Assembly: GCA_002399345.1 (NCBI GenBank)
Contig: DHDL01000002.1
Coordinates: forward strand, 1 to 21,553
Direction of reading: 5' to 3'
Length of the DNA stretch: 21,553 nt
Source of the DNA: Thermoanaerobacterales bacterium UBA4877
GTDB lineage: Bacteria; Bacillota; Thermoanaerobacteria; Thermoanaerobacterales; UBA4877
Shown here one piece after another: positions 1 to 8,894 of the stretch. Position numbers and translations under genes: made by a program. Each line of letters starts with the position of its first letter. Position 1 is the first letter of the stretch. The notes under the pieces were generated by a model. It saw only the letters and a program-made list of their open reading frames with translations, ran no database searches and had not been told where the DNA came from.

Positions 1-71
1 TGTCGGTAGTATAGCTGAATAAATAAAAAACCAGGTCTAAGTGTATATGGTAGTATAAAGGAGGGACTATG

Positions 72-380
72 ATGCCTAAGCAGAAAATAAGGATACGCCT
101 AAAGGCATATGATCATGCAATGTTGGATCAGTCAGCTGTGAAGATTGTCGATACAGCCAAAAGAACTGGTGCGGAGGTCTCAGGACCGATTCCACTGCCG
201 ACAGAAAAAAATATAATAACTGTTCTGAGGGCTCCGCATAAATATAAAGATTCCAGAGAGCAGTTTGAGATGAGGACTCATAAACGTCTTGTTGATATTC
301 TGAATCCTACGTCTAAGACAGTTGATGCTTTGATGAGACTTGATCTGCCGGCTGGTGTTGATATAGAAATAAAGCTATAG
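72..380 (+). CDS. rpsJ: 30S ribosomal protein S10 (NusE)
   Basis: S10 belongs to the head of the 30S subunit and, as NusE, also takes part in transcription antitermination and transcription-translation coupling. The 102-residue product matches the usual Bacillota length. It begins [15 protein letters not shown] and has the GPIPLPT loop at residues 38-44 and the family ending VDIEIKL. Two ATG codons lie in tandem at 69 and 72. The Shine-Dalgarno AAGGAGGG at 58-65 leaves only 3 bases before the first, so I choose 72, which also gives the canonical N-terminus. It is the first gene of the S10 operon. Identification is secure; the start is ambiguous by one codon. Confidence 0.96.
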   Translation: MPKQKIRIRLKAYDHAMLDQSAVKIVDTAKRTGAEVSGPIPLPTEKNIITVLRAPHKYKDSREQFEMRTHKRLVDILNPTSKTVDALMRLDLPAGVDIEIKL

Positions 381-411
381 ATAAAAATCGAAATAGCTAG
401 GAGGTGGAGAC

Positions 412-1047
412 ATGAATAAAGGTATACTGGGTAAAAAACTTGGGATCACTCAGGTCTTTGACAAAGATGGAAAAGCAATACCTGTTACTGTAGTTGAAGC
501 AGGCCCATGTACAGTAGTTCAGAAGAAAACTGTTGAGACTGACGGTTACAACGGATTGCAGCTAGGTTATGGAGATGTTAAACCGGACAAAGTGAATAAG
601 CCCATGATGGGACATTTTAAAAAAGCCGGTTTGGAGCCTAAAAGATATCTCCGTGAGTTCAGGTTGGATGATATTACAAAGTTTGAAATTGGTAATATTA
701 TTGAAGTTAATATATTTAATTCCGGCGACCGGGTGGACATAGTTGCTACCTCAAAGGGTAAGGGCTTTGCCGGTGTAATTAAAAGATGGAATCAGCACAG
801 AGGACCAATGGCCCATGGATCAAAATACCACAGAAGAGTAGGATCGATGGGTGGCAGCTCATCTCCATCAAGAGTATTTAAAGGTAAACATCTGCCGGGA
901 CATATGGGTAATGCAAGGGTTACTGTACAAAATTTAGAAGTCTTTAAAACTTATCCTGATAAGAATTTAATGCTTGTAAAAGGTTCAGTACCCGGCATAA
1001 GAGGGTCTCTGCTCTATATAAAAGACTCCATAAAGGTGAACAAGTAA
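412..1047 (+). CDS. rplC: 50S ribosomal protein L3
   Basis: L3 binds 23S rRNA early in 50S assembly and sends a long loop toward the peptidyl-transferase centre. The 211-residue product opens with MNKGILGKKLGITQVF, the usual bacterial start. The extended loop rich in glycine and basic residues is visible at about residues 125-166, including GSKYHRRVGSMGGSSSPSR and GHMGN. A GGAGG site precedes the ATG. It lies 31 bases after rpsJ and directly upstream of rplD, the normal S10-operon order. Length and motifs are as expected. Confidence 0.97.
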   Translation: MNKGILGKKLGITQVFDKDGKAIPVTVVEAGPCTVVQKKTVETDGYNGLQLGYGDVKPDKVNKPMMGHFKKAGLEPKRYLREFRLDDITKFEIGNIIEVNIFNSGDRVDIVATSKGKGFAGVIKRWNQHRGPMAHGSKYHRRVGSMGGSSSPSRVFKGKHLPGHMGNARVTVQNLEVFKTYPDKNLMLVKGSVPGIRGSLLYIKDSIKVNK

Positions 1048-1065
1048 GTGAAGGGAGGAACTGAG

Positions 1066-1689
1066 ATGGCATTGGCCAAAGTTTACAATACTAACGGTGA
1101 GCAGGTTGGAGAAGTAGAGCTTAATGAAGAACTTTTCAATGCGCCTGTTAATGAAGCGGTCCTCCATGAGGTGATTAAAAATTATCTTGCAAATCAAAGG
1201 CAAGGTACCCATGCCACAAAAACACGCGCCATGGTAAGAGGCGGCGGCAGAAAACCTTGGAGGCAAAAGGGAACAGGCAGGGCTAGACAAGGAAGCATAA
1301 GGTCACCACAATGGATTAAGGGCGGAATTGTGTTTGGACCACATCCGAGAAGTTATAGATATAATCTGCCAAAGAGTCTAAAAAGGGTCGCTATGAAATC
1401 CGCTTTAAGCTCCAAGTATAAGGAAAATAAAATAATTGTACTTGAAGATTTAAACTTGGATAAGCCTAAGGCAAAAGAAATAATAAAATTGCTTAATAAC
1501 TTAAAAGTAGATAGCAAAACACTTATTGTACTATCTCATAATAGGGAGAATGTATATAAATCATCACGTAATATACCCGGCGTTGAAACCACATATATTG
1601 GACTTATGAATGTACATGATATTATGACTCATGATACTTTCATTATTACTAAAGATGCTGTTGACAAAATGGAGGAGGTGTATGCCTGA
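1066..1689 (+). CDS. rplD: 50S ribosomal protein L4
   Basis: L4 is an early 50S assembly protein whose long loop lines the nascent peptide tunnel. The product is 207 residues from the ATG at 1066. The loop with GTHATKTRAMVRGGGRKPWRQ (about residues 47-67) and the following KGTGRARQGS is diagnostic. An in-frame GTG at 1048 would add six residues, but the Shine-Dalgarno AAGGGAGG at 1051-1058 lies between the two, so 1066 is the real start. The stop codon shares one base with the rplW start (TGATG), implying coupled translation. In enterobacteria L4 autoregulates the S10 operon; the window does not reach far enough upstream to judge that here. Confidence 0.96.
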   Translation: MALAKVYNTNGEQVGEVELNEELFNAPVNEAVLHEVIKNYLANQRQGTHATKTRAMVRGGGRKPWRQKGTGRARQGSIRSPQWIKGGIVFGPHPRSYRYNLPKSLKRVAMKSALSSKYKENKIIVLEDLNLDKPKAKEIIKLLNNLKVDSKTLIVLSHNRENVYKSSRNIPGVETTYIGLMNVHDIMTHDTFIITKDAVDKMEEVYA

Positions 1690-1979
1690 TGGATCTCCAT
1701 GATGTTTTGATAAGGCCTCTAGTAACTGAGAATTCTATGGATATGATGGCAGATAAGAAGTATGCTTTTGTGGTAGATAAGCACGCAACTAAGACACAGA
1801 TAAAAAATGCCGTTGAGAAAATATTTGATGTGAAAGTAAAAAAGGTGTTTACTTCTAATCGTGTGGGTAAAGTAAAGCGGGTAGGCCGAAATGAAGGCAA
1901 GAGATCGGATTGGAAAAGAGCCATAATTAAACTTACGGAAGACAGTAAAGGAATTGAGTTCTTTGAGGGACTTATGTAA
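1689..1979 (+). CDS. rplW: 50S ribosomal protein L23
   Basis: L23 sits at the exit of the peptide tunnel, where it is the main docking site for trigger factor and the signal recognition particle. The 96-residue product has the family opening (DVLIRPLVTENSM), the central block YAFVVDKHATKTQIKNAVEK, and the basic RVGKVKRVGRNEGKRSDWKRA stretch. The ATG overlaps the rplD stop by one base, and the ribosome binding site GGAGGAGGTG (1671-1680) is inside the end of rplD. Standard length and position. Confidence 0.96.
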   Translation: MDLHDVLIRPLVTENSMDMMADKKYAFVVDKHATKTQIKNAVEKIFDVKVKKVFTSNRVGKVKRVGRNEGKRSDWKRAIIKLTEDSKGIEFFEGLM

Positions 1980-2000
1980 TTTCCTAAAGGAGGTAAAGAA

Positions 2001-2831
2001 ATGGCTATAAAAAAATATAAGCCTACCTCGCCTGGAAGAAGGTTTATGTCTGGTAATACCTTTTATGAAATTACAAAGACCAAGCCGGAAAAATCATTGG
2101 TGGTTAGCTTAACCAATAAAGGCGGAAGGAATGTATATGGAAGGATTACCGTCAGACATAGAGGCGGTGGGCATAAAAGACTTTATAGGATTATTGATTT
2201 CAAGAGAAATAAGTTTGGTATACCGGCCAAAGTTGCTTCTATTGAGTATGACCCTAACAGGACGGCATATATAGCACTTCTCCATTATGTTGATGGTGAA
2301 AAGAGATATATACTGGCACCCGCAGGATTGAAAATAGGAGATACAGTCCAGTCTGGTGAGGGTTCTGATATAAAGGTCGGAAATGCATTAAAACTTATTG
2401 ATATACCGGTCGGAAGTACAATCCATAATATTGAATTAGTACCGGGTAGAGGTGGTCAATTAGCAAGATCGGCAGGCTCTTCAGCTCAGCTGGTTGCTAA
2501 GGAAGGCGACTATGTACAGGTTAGATTACCATCGTCCGAGGTTCGCCTGGTAAGGAATCAGTGCATGGCAACATTAGGTCAGCTTTCTAATATTGATCAT
2601 GAAAATATTAGGGTTGGAAAAGCTGGTAAGACAAGATGGCTCGGTATAAGGCCGACAGTCAGGGGATCGGTTATGAACCCGATTGACCACCCACATGGCG
2701 GCGGTGAAGGTAAGGCTCCTATAGGGCATCCTGGTCCGCTTACACCGTGGGGTAAACCTGCGCTCGGGTATAAAACCAGGAAGAAACATAAATCTTCTGA
2801 TAAACTTATTGTTAAGAGACGCAGTAAGTAA
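2001..2831 (+). CDS. rplB: 50S ribosomal protein L2
   Basis: L2 is one of the most conserved 50S proteins. It is needed for subunit association and sits near the peptidyl-transferase centre. The 276-residue product begins [16 protein letters not shown] and has the expected OB-fold and SH3-like RNA-binding domains. The hallmark HPHGGGEGK motif near residue 230 is present; its first histidine corresponds to the conserved L2 histidine studied for peptidyl-transferase function. The C-terminus ([15 protein letters not shown]) is the usual basic tail. A strong AAAGGAGG precedes the ATG. Confidence 0.98.
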   Translation: MAIKKYKPTSPGRRFMSGNTFYEITKTKPEKSLVVSLTNKGGRNVYGRITVRHRGGGHKRLYRIIDFKRNKFGIPAKVASIEYDPNRTAYIALLHYVDGEKRYILAPAGLKIGDTVQSGEGSDIKVGNALKLIDIPVGSTIHNIELVPGRGGQLARSAGSSAQLVAKEGDYVQVRLPSSEVRLVRNQCMATLGQLSNIDHENIRVGKAGKTRWLGIRPTVRGSVMNPIDHPHGGGEGKAPIGHPGPLTPWGKPALGYKTRKKHKSSDKLIVKRRSK

Positions 2832-2843
2832 GGGAGGGATAAT

Positions 2844-3125
2844 ATGAGTAGGTCAGTAAAAAAAGGACCTTTTGTAAATGAGAAATTATTATCACGTATA
2901 ATTGAAATGAACAAGGCTGGTGAAAAGAAGGTCTTAAGGACGTGGTCAAGAAGTTCTACTATTGTTCCTGAGATGGTCGGTCATACAATTGCAGTACATG
3001 ACGGCCGTAAGCATGTGCCGGTTTATATTACTGAAGATATGGTTGGACATAAATTGGGCGAATTTGCTCCCACTAGAACCTTTAGAGGTCACTCAGGTTC
3101 CGAGAAAACAACCAAGATTAAATAA
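2844..3125 (+). CDS. rpsS: 30S ribosomal protein S19
   Basis: S19 forms part of the 30S head next to S13 and contacts the A-site tRNA and the intersubunit bridges. The 93-residue protein shows the family signature from [11 protein letters not shown] through [20 protein letters not shown] to the ending [14 protein letters not shown]. Length is typical. It follows rplB after a 12-base gap containing GGGAGGG as ribosome binding site, in canonical order. Confidence 0.97.
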   Translation: MSRSVKKGPFVNEKLLSRIIEMNKAGEKKVLRTWSRSSTIVPEMVGHTIAVHDGRKHVPVYITEDMVGHKLGEFAPTRTFRGHSGSEKTTKIK

Positions 3126-3154
3126 GTAGTTAAAGGTAAGGAGGGTATATAAAG

Positions 3155-3487
3155 GTGGAAGCTAAGGCTACATTAAAATATGCCAGTATTGCTCCCAGAA
3201 AGGTTATGATTGTGCTTGACCTTATAAGGGGTAAACAAATTGATGAGGCAGCGGCAATCCTCAAGTATACGCCAAAAAGAGCTTCATATATAGTGGGGAA
3301 GCTTTTGAACTCTGCGGTAGCAAATGCTGAGAATAATTTCAGTATGAATAGAGATAAACTTTTTATTTCAAGAGCTTATGCCGATCAAGGGCCAACCTTA
3401 AAGAGATATCTACCTAGAGCCCATGGGAGAGCTGATGTTCTAAGGAAGAGGTCCAGTCACATAACTTTAGTTCTTGAAGAAAAGTGA
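3155..3487 (+). CDS. rplV: 50S ribosomal protein L22
   Basis: L22 spans the 50S subunit and its extended hairpin lines the constriction of the nascent peptide tunnel, a macrolide-resistance hot spot. The 110-residue product begins [17 protein letters not shown] and holds the conserved [20 protein letters not shown] and [18 protein letters not shown] blocks, the latter being the tunnel hairpin. It starts at GTG 3155, set by AAGGAGGG at 3138-3145 with a 9-base spacer; no in-frame ATG lies near. The stop is 16 bases before rpsC. Confidence 0.96.
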   Translation: MEAKATLKYASIAPRKVMIVLDLIRGKQIDEAAAILKYTPKRASYIVGKLLNSAVANAENNFSMNRDKLFISRAYADQGPTLKRYLPRAHGRADVLRKRSSHITLVLEEK

Positions 3488-3503
3488 TAAAGGAGGTGCA
3501 GAT

Positions 3504-4166
3504 ATGGGTCAAAAGGTTAATCCAAAAGGATTTAGAGTGGGCGTCATTAAAGATTGGAATTCAAGATGGTATGCAAAGGGAAATACATTTGGAGACGTAT
3601 TGGTCGAAGATATAAAACTGCGTGATTTTATAAAGGATTCGGCTTTCGACGCCGGCGTGTCACAGATTGAGATTGAAAGAGATGCACATCGTATCAGAAT
3701 AAATATCCATACCGCAAAACCTGGTATATTAATTGGAAAAGGCGGTTCTGGAATAAATAAATTAAAAGGAAAACTTGAGAAGATAACTACTAAGACAGTT
3801 CTTCTAAATGTGGTTGAGATAAAGAGACCCGAACTGGACGCCCAGCTTGTTGCTGAAAATATAGCACTTCAGCTGGAGAGAAGGATTTCGTTCAGAAGGG
3901 CAATGAAGCAGTCTATATCACGCACAATGAAGGCCGGAGCTAAGGGTATTAAGGCACAGGTTTCGGGAAGACTCGGAGGAGCCGAAATTGCAAGGACAGA
4001 AACTTATCATGATGGTATTGTGCCTCTACAGACTCTGCGTGCGGATATAGATTATGGTTTTATTGAAGCCAAAACGACATATGGAAGAATAGGCGTGAAA
4101 GTTTGGATTAATAAAGGTGAGGTTTTACCTGCGCCGAAGAAAGAAGCAGCGGAAGGAGGAATGTAA
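3504..4166 (+). CDS. rpsC: 30S ribosomal protein S3
   Basis: S3 lies at the mRNA entry channel of the 30S subunit and contributes to mRNA helicase activity. The 220-residue product begins [18 protein letters not shown]. It has a KH domain with GKGG at residues 78-81 and the C-terminal S3 domain ([16 protein letters not shown], then [10 protein letters not shown]). The ATG at 3504 is preceded by AAAGGAGGTG. A longer in-frame extension into the end of rplV is possible but does not match the family. Order between rplV and rplP is canonical. Confidence 0.97.
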   Translation: MGQKVNPKGFRVGVIKDWNSRWYAKGNTFGDVLVEDIKLRDFIKDSAFDAGVSQIEIERDAHRIRINIHTAKPGILIGKGGSGINKLKGKLEKITTKTVLLNVVEIKRPELDAQLVAENIALQLERRISFRRAMKQSISRTMKAGAKGIKAQVSGRLGGAEIARTETYHDGIVPLQTLRADIDYGFIEAKTTYGRIGVKVWINKGEVLPAPKKEAAEGGM

Positions 4167-4167
4167 C

Positions 4168-4614
4168 ATGTTGATGCCCAAAAGGGTTAAATATAGAAAG
4201 CCTCATAGAGGTTCTATGCCTGATCGGGGCTCAAAGGCATTACGAGGCAATACGCTTACGTATGGCGAATTTGGTCTTCAGGCTTTGGAACCGGCGTGGA
4301 TAACATCTGCACAGATTGAAGCAGCCCGTATAGCTATGACCAGGTTCATTAAAAGAGGCGGTAAGGTATGGATCAAGATTTTTCCTGATAAGCCTATAAC
4401 TAAGAAACCTGCCGAGACGAGAATGGGATCAGGCAAAGGTGCACCTGAATATTGGGTGGCAGTTGTTAAACCTGGACGGGTACTTTTTGAGATTGGCGGT
4501 GTTAGCGAAGATACTGCTAAGGAGGCTTTAAAGCTGGCGAAATATAAGCTTCCCATTAAAACCAGATTTATAAAACGTGAAGATTTGGGTGGTGAAAATA
4601 ATGAAAGCCAGTGA
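4168..4614 (+). CDS. rplP: 50S ribosomal protein L16
   Basis: L16 organises the A-site side of the 50S subunit, and contacts 5S-associated rRNA and tRNA. The 148-residue protein starts [15 protein letters not shown], like the MLLPKRVKYR start of Bacillus L16, which supports ATG 4168 over the ATG two codons later. The [19 protein letters not shown] and [19 protein letters not shown] blocks are diagnostic. The ribosome binding site GGAAGGAGG overlaps the end of rpsC, with a 1-base gap between genes. Its 3' end overlaps rpmC by 14 bases. Confidence 0.96.
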   Translation: MLMPKRVKYRKPHRGSMPDRGSKALRGNTLTYGEFGLQALEPAWITSAQIEAARIAMTRFIKRGGKVWIKIFPDKPITKKPAETRMGSGKGAPEYWVAVVKPGRVLFEIGGVSEDTAKEALKLAKYKLPIKTRFIKREDLGGENNESQ

Positions 4615-4798
4615 TATGTTAGATTTAACAGATAATGAATTAAATCAAAAGGTTTCCGAGTTGAAAGAGGAATTATTTAATCTTAGATTTCAGCTGGCTA
4701 CCGGTCAACTGGATAATACAAGCAGGATCAAGTTGGTAAGGAAAGATATTGCGCGGGTCAAGACTGTTTTAAGGGAACGCCAGATCAAAGCAGTTTAA
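4601..4798 (+). CDS. rpmC: 50S ribosomal protein L29
   Basis: L29 is a small helical-hairpin protein beside L23 at the tunnel exit. The 65-residue protein from ATG 4601 ([14 protein letters not shown]) carries the family motif [21 protein letters not shown] followed by the basic helix [18 protein letters not shown]. An upstream in-frame GTG at 4577 would add eight residues not found in the family. The gene begins inside rplP, so translation is probably coupled. Standard length. Confidence 0.95.
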   Translation: MKASDMLDLTDNELNQKVSELKEELFNLRFQLATGQLDNTSRIKLVRKDIARVKTVLRERQIKAV

Positions 4799-4811
4799 AG
4801 GAGGTTAGCAA

Positions 4812-5072
4812 ATGGATACAGTTAGAGCTAATCGAAAGCAAAGAACAGGCTTAGTGGTTAGCGATAAAATGGATAAAACGATAGTTGTAGCTGTGGTAGA
4901 CAGAGTAAAGCATCCACTTTACGGTAAAACTGTTAAGCGGACCAAGAAGTATAAGGCCCATGATGAAGGTAATGTGGCGCATACCGGAGACAAGGTTTTG
5001 ATTATGGAGACGAGACCGCTTAGCAAGGAAAAAAGATGGAGGCTGGTCAACGTAATTGAAAAGGCGAAATAA
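4812..5072 (+). CDS. rpsQ: 30S ribosomal protein S17
   Basis: S17 is a primary 16S rRNA binder of the 30S body with an OB fold. The 86-residue product shows [20 protein letters not shown], then [19 protein letters not shown] and the ending [14 protein letters not shown], all characteristic. The start is ATG 4812 behind AAAGGAGG that overlaps the rpmC stop. Position between rpmC and rplN is canonical. Confidence 0.97.
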   Translation: MDTVRANRKQRTGLVVSDKMDKTIVVAVVDRVKHPLYGKTVKRTKKYKAHDEGNVAHTGDKVLIMETRPLSKEKRWRLVNVIEKAK

Positions 5073-5090
5073 TGAAAGGAGGGCTACACC

Positions 5091-5459
5091 ATGATTCAAC
5101 AGCAGACGAAGCTGAAGGTTGCCGATAACACAGGTGCAAAAGAGATTATGTGTGTCAGGGTTCTTGGCGGCCCAAACAGGAAATATGGAAATATAGGAGA
5201 TGTTATAGTAGCTTCTGTTAAAAGTGCAACACCAGGGGGCGTTGTAAAAAAAGGAGATGTGGTTAGGGCTGTTGTGGTACGTACTGTGAGCGGCCTTAAA
5301 AGGAAAGACGGTACGTATATAAATTTTGATGAAAACGCCGCAGTCATAATCAAGGATGATTTGCAGCCCCGCGGTACGCGTATCTTTGGACCGGTTGCCA
5401 GAGAGTTGCGTGAAAAGAACTTTATGAAGATAATTTCACTTGCACCGGAAGTGCTTTGA
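5091..5459 (+). CDS. rplN: 50S ribosomal protein L14
   Basis: L14 lies at the subunit interface, forming bridges with 16S rRNA, and is the docking site of the silencing factor RsfS. The 122-residue protein starts [18 protein letters not shown] and carries [28 protein letters not shown], and the ending [10 protein letters not shown]. The length matches the universal bacterial form exactly. AAAGGAGGG precedes the ATG. First gene of the classical spc operon, which is fused here to S10 without a visible terminator. Confidence 0.98.
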   Translation: MIQQQTKLKVADNTGAKEIMCVRVLGGPNRKYGNIGDVIVASVKSATPGGVVKKGDVVRAVVVRTVSGLKRKDGTYINFDENAAVIIKDDLQPRGTRIFGPVARELREKNFMKIISLAPEVL

Positions 5460-5473
5460 TTGGAGGTGTTAAG

Positions 5474-5794
5474 ATGCCAAAAGTACATGTCAAAAAAGGT
5501 GATACTGTTATAGTTATATCCGGTGAAGATAAAGGGAAAAAGGGAAAAGTGCTTAAGGTGATGCCCAACGAGAAAAAAATACTTGTTGAAGGAATAAATA
5601 TTGTGACTAAACATAAAAAACCAAACGGCCAGGCCCAGCAGGGTGGTATCATTCATGAAGAAGCGCCTATTTACAGTTCCAAGGTTTTGCTTTATTGCAA
5701 TACTTGCGGTAAAGGTGTGAGATATGGCCGGAAAATTCTCGATAACGGACAAAAAGTCAGATACTGTAAAGTCTGTGGCGAGAATATAGACTGA
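5474..5794 (+). CDS. rplX: 50S ribosomal protein L24 with zinc ribbon
   Basis: L24 starts 50S assembly and sits near the tunnel exit. The 106-residue protein from ATG 5474 has an N-terminal KOW domain ([20 protein letters not shown]). Its C-terminal half contains two CxxC pairs, C75/C78 and C98/C101, which should bind zinc; this is the zinc-ribbon form found in some bacteria. An in-frame TTG at 5456 would add six residues but would place the GGAGGTG site inside the gene, so 5474 is chosen. Only 14 bases separate it from rplN. Confidence 0.96.
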   Translation: MPKVHVKKGDTVIVISGEDKGKKGKVLKVMPNEKKILVEGINIVTKHKKPNGQAQQGGIIHEEAPIYSSKVLLYCNTCGKGVRYGRKILDNGQKVRYCKVCGENID

Positions 5795-5807
5795 AAGGAG
5801 GTTTAGT

Positions 5808-6356
5808 ATGCCAACAGTACCAAGGCTTAAAGAAAAATATCTAAAAGAGATCGTACCTCAGCAAATGGATAAATTTCATTACGGCAACCAGATGCAGGTG
5901 CCAAAATTGGTCAAGATAATCATCAATTCAGGTATTGGCGAAGGAAAAGAGAACCCTAAGGCGTTAGATGAAATGGCCGAAGAGATCAAGTTAATTAGTG
6001 GACAGCAGCCTGTAATCACAAAAGCTAGAAAATCTATTGCTAACTTTAAAATCAGGAAGGGCATGCCCATTGGTGTGACTGTTACTCTCAGAGGAAATAG
6101 AATGTATTATTTTGCTGATAAGTTATTGAATGTTGCTCTTCCTAGAGTTAGAGATTTCAGAGGAGTATCTCCAAAATCTTTTGATGGTCGTGGGAATTAT
6201 ACTCTCGGTATAAAAGAGCAATTGATTTTTCCTGAAATTGATTACGATAAAGTTGAAAAGATAAGAGGAATGGAAATAATATTTGTCACTACGGCTGGTA
6301 ATGACGAGGAAGGTTATGAACTTTTAAGGTTATTGGGAATGCCTTTTTCAAAGTAA
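5808..6356 (+). CDS. rplE: 50S ribosomal protein L5
   Basis: L5 binds 5S rRNA and contacts P-site tRNA at the central protuberance. The 182-residue product has the family blocks [36 protein letters not shown] and the strand-rich C-terminus ending with [21 protein letters not shown]. Length is close to the 179-180 usual in Bacillota. The ATG at 5808 follows AAAGGAGG. Confidence 0.97.
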   Translation: MPTVPRLKEKYLKEIVPQQMDKFHYGNQMQVPKLVKIIINSGIGEGKENPKALDEMAEEIKLISGQQPVITKARKSIANFKIRKGMPIGVTVTLRGNRMYYFADKLLNVALPRVRDFRGVSPKSFDGRGNYTLGIKEQLIFPEIDYDKVEKIRGMEIIFVTTAGNDEEGYELLRLLGMPFSK

Positions 6357-6368
6357 GGGAGGGATAAA

Positions 6369-6554
6369 ATGGCACGCAAAGCATTAAAAATAAAACAGCA
6401 ACGACCACAGAAGTATTCTACAAGAGAATATAACAGATGCAAGATATGTGGCAGGCCGCATGGATATATAAGAAAATTCGGTATATGCCGTCTATGCTTC
6501 AGAAAATATGCCCATGAAGGAATAATACCAGGCGTTAAGAAGGCAAGTTGGTAA
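6369..6554 (+). CDS. rpsN: 30S ribosomal protein S14, type Z (zinc form)
   Basis: S14 is a 30S head protein near the A-site tRNA. This is the short, 61-residue zinc-binding form, also called rpsZ, with cysteines at positions 24, 27, 40 and 43 arranged CxxC...CxxC and the ending [10 protein letters not shown]. Many Bacillota also encode a longer, zinc-independent paralogue that replaces this one under zinc starvation; none is visible here. GGGAGGG precedes the ATG. Confidence 0.97.
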   Translation: MARKALKIKQQRPQKYSTREYNRCKICGRPHGYIRKFGICRLCFRKYAHEGIIPGVKKASW

Positions 6555-6573
6555 TAGGGAGGAGGTATATTTA

Positions 6574-6969
6574 ATGGTTACGGATCCAATAGCTGATATG
6601 TTAACCCGAATCAGGAATGCCAACGTAGTTAAGATGGATACGGTCGACATTCCGGCTTCTAATATGAAAAAAAGTATTGCAGATATTTTATATAACGAAG
6701 GATTTATCGAGTCCTATGAAATGGTTGATGATAGGAAGCAGGGTGTAATCAAGGTAAAAATGAAATACGGCTTAGAAAAGGAAAGAGTAATAAGCGGACT
6801 TAAAAGAATAAGTAAACCTGGTCTACGGGTGTATGCCAGAAGGGATCAGGTTCCGAAGGTTTTAGGAGGACTTGGCATTGCCATATTGTCAACATCTAAG
6901 GGAGTAATTACCGACAAAAAAGCCAGACAGGAAGGTGTTGGCGGAGAGGTCCTTTGCTACATCTGGTAA
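6574..6969 (+). CDS. rpsH: 30S ribosomal protein S8
   Basis: S8 binds helix 21 of 16S rRNA and nucleates the 30S platform; in E. coli it represses the spc operon. The 131-residue product begins [17 protein letters not shown] and ends with the typical [11 protein letters not shown]. Length is normal. The start is ATG 6574 behind GGGAGGAGG. No S8-type repressor hairpin could be recognised by eye around rplE or rplX. Confidence 0.97.
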   Translation: MVTDPIADMLTRIRNANVVKMDTVDIPASNMKKSIADILYNEGFIESYEMVDDRKQGVIKVKMKYGLEKERVISGLKRISKPGLRVYARRDQVPKVLGGLGIAILSTSKGVITDKKARQEGVGGEVLCYIW

Positions 6970-6986
6970 AATAAGGAGGTGCGAAA

Positions 6987-7529
6987 ATGTCAAGAATAGG
7001 AGAAAAGCCTATTGCCATACCTCAAGGCGTTCAGGTTGATTTGATGGATGATAACGAGGTCGTTGTTAAAGGCCCCAAAGGTGAATTAAAACAAAAATTC
7101 AACAAGAATATAACCATAGAGAAAGCAGATAATGTAATAACTCTTAAGAGACAGAGCAACAAAAAATTCAATCATGCTTTGCATGGACTTTCCCGAACAT
7201 TAATTGCGAACATGATTGAAGGTGTAACAAAAGGTTATGAGAAATCTCTTGAAATTGTCGGAGTAGGTTATAGAGCATCCAAGCAGGGTAAAAAACTTAT
7301 ATTAAACCTTGGATATTCACATCCGATTGAGATTGAAGAAGAGCCGGGAATAGAAATTGCGGTGGAAGGAAATAACAAGATAACCGTAAAAGGTATTGAC
7401 AAGCAAAGAGTCGGTCAGGTTGCTGCCATTATTAAAGATACAAGAAGACCGGACGTGTATAAGGGTAAAGGCGTCAGGTATTCAGGTGAAGTTATTAAGT
7501 TAAAAGAGGGTAAGACAGGTAAGAAGTAG
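6987..7529 (+). CDS. rplF: 50S ribosomal protein L6
   Basis: L6 lies near the sarcin-ricin loop at the factor-binding site. The 180-residue protein carries the opening [15 protein letters not shown], the block [18 protein letters not shown] and the C-terminal signature [19 protein letters not shown] followed by [13 protein letters not shown]. Two repeated L6 domains are expected. ATG 6987 follows AAGGAGGTG. Confidence 0.97.
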   Translation: MSRIGEKPIAIPQGVQVDLMDDNEVVVKGPKGELKQKFNKNITIEKADNVITLKRQSNKKFNHALHGLSRTLIANMIEGVTKGYEKSLEIVGVGYRASKQGKKLILNLGYSHPIEIEEEPGIEIAVEGNNKITVKGIDKQRVGQVAAIIKDTRRPDVYKGKGVRYSGEVIKLKEGKTGKK

Positions 7530-7545
7530 AGAGGAGTGATTTGAC

Positions 7546-7914
7546 TTGATTAATAAAGAATGTAAAAATAATGGAAGACAAATGCGTCATAGAAGACTGC
7601 GCAAAAAAATCGTAGGTACAAATGAGCGTCCCCGCCTCTCTGTTTATAAGAGCTTAAACAGTTTTTATGTTCAAATAATAAATGATGAGATCGGAAATAC
7701 CTTGGTCTCTGCATCAACTATGGAGTCGGAGATAAAATCACAGATTTCCAATGGTTCTAATAAAAAAAGTGCAGAATTGGTTGGAAAGAAAATAGCCGAA
7801 AGAGCCCTTGAAAATGGTATCAAGACCGTAGTATTTGATAGGGGTGGATATAAATATCACGGCACAATAAAGGTTTTAGCTGATGCTGCCAGAGAAGGTG
7901 GATTAGAATTTTAA
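7546..7914 (+). CDS. rplR: 50S ribosomal protein L18
   Basis: L18 binds 5S rRNA and brings it to the 50S subunit together with L5. The 122-residue protein contains [28 protein letters not shown] and the C-terminal [17 protein letters not shown] and [12 protein letters not shown]. It starts at a TTG codon (7546), supported by GAGGAGTG at 7531-7538 and by agreement with the MINK start of homologues. The first in-frame ATG (7582) would lose the conserved N-terminal helix and has no ribosome binding site. Confidence 0.95.
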   Translation: MINKECKNNGRQMRHRRLRKKIVGTNERPRLSVYKSLNSFYVQIINDEIGNTLVSASTMESEIKSQISNGSNKKSAELVGKKIAERALENGIKTVVFDRGGYKYHGTIKVLADAAREGGLEF

Positions 7915-7926
7915 AGGAGGGAAATT

Positions 7927-8418
7927 ATGCGGGTTAATCCTAATAGCTTAGATCTAAAAGAAACTGTAATAACGATGAATCGTGTAGCCAAAGTTGTCAA
8001 AGGTGGCAAAAACTTCAGATTCAATGTACTTGTTGTAGTCGGTGATAAAAACGGTCATGTCGGTATTGGCACTGGTAAAGCTGTGGAAATACCGGAGGCG
8101 ATACGTAAGGCTGAAGAGGATGCCAAGAAAACTTTAATTACAGTTCCAATTTTAGGTACTACCATACCACATGAGATTATAGGAGAATTTGGTGCGGGTA
8201 AGGTCCTTATAAAGCCTGCTAGCGAAGGTACTGGAATAATTGCCGGAGGTTCAGTGAGGGCTCTCATGGAAGCAGCCGGAATTAAAGATGTAAGAGCAAA
8301 ATCGTTAGGCAGTGATAATGTGAGAAATGTTGTAAATGCGGCATTCGAAGGACTTAAAAACTTGAAAACCGCACAGGAAGTAGCAAGACTTAGAGGAATA
8401 GATATTGCAGAGGTATAA
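7927..8418 (+). CDS. rpsE: 30S ribosomal protein S5
   Basis: S5 acts at the mRNA entry tunnel and affects decoding fidelity. The 163-residue product has an N-terminal S5 dsRNA-binding domain ([41 protein letters not shown]) and a C-terminal domain with [17 protein letters not shown]. The ATG follows AAAGGAGGG. Downstream, where rpmD (L30) usually lies, only 34 bases separate it from rplO. Confidence 0.97.
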   Translation: MRVNPNSLDLKETVITMNRVAKVVKGGKNFRFNVLVVVGDKNGHVGIGTGKAVEIPEAIRKAEEDAKKTLITVPILGTTIPHEIIGEFGAGKVLIKPASEGTGIIAGGSVRALMEAAGIKDVRAKSLGSDNVRNVVNAAFEGLKNLKTAQEVARLRGIDIAEV

Positions 8419-8452
8419 TATAAACTCCATGATTCAAGGGGAGGTGTCTTAG

Positions 8453-8893
8453 TTGAATATACATGAATTAAAACCTGCCAACGGTTCTATAAAGAATAAA
8501 AAGCGTGTAGGCAGAGGCATTGGATCTGGGCATGGCAAGACATCCACAAGAGGTACTAAAGGTCAATTTTCTAGAAGTGGTGCGAAAAAGAAAACCGGTT
8601 TTGAAGGCGGCCAGATGCCATTACAAAGAAGGCTTCCTAAGAGAGGGTTTACAAATATATTTAAGAAAGAGTATGTTATAATAAATGTCAAGGATCTCAA
8701 TGATTTTGATGATGATACGGTAATAACGAAAGAATTACTCACAAAAGACGGAAAGATTAAAGATTCCAAATATAATTTAAAGGTACTTGGCGATGGTGAG
8801 CTTAATAAGAAATTAACGGTTAAAGCTAATGTTTTTAGTAAGTCTGCCGTTGATAAGATTGGAAGGGCTGGCGGAAAGGCAGAGGTGATTTGA
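8453..8893 (+). CDS. rplO: 50S ribosomal protein L15
   Basis: L15 is a late 50S assembly protein with a long, basic N-terminal extension. The 146-residue product begins [12 protein letters not shown] and shows [40 protein letters not shown] and a C-terminal domain with [14 protein letters not shown]. It starts at TTG 8453, six bases behind GGAGGTG, and no better ATG exists. The stop lies one base before the secY GTG. Confidence 0.96.
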   Translation: MNIHELKPANGSIKNKKRVGRGIGSGHGKTSTRGTKGQFSRSGAKKKTGFEGGQMPLQRRLPKRGFTNIFKKEYVIINVKDLNDFDDDTVITKELLTKDGKIKDSKYNLKVLGDGELNKKLTVKANVFSKSAVDKIGRAGGKAEVI

Positions 8894-8894
8894 C

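Noticed and set aside
5..57. Nine-base direct repeat GGTAGTATA at 5-13 and 49-57 upstream of rpsJ
   Set aside because: Short and in AT-rich sequence; may be chance. The window starts too close to judge whether it belongs to a leader or to the end of an upstream gene.
5096..5752. A 218-codon open frame on the minus strand opposite rplN and rplX
   Set aside because: It is fully antisense to two conserved ribosomal genes, has low-complexity Phe/Ser-rich composition typical of a reversed coding frame, and resembles no family.
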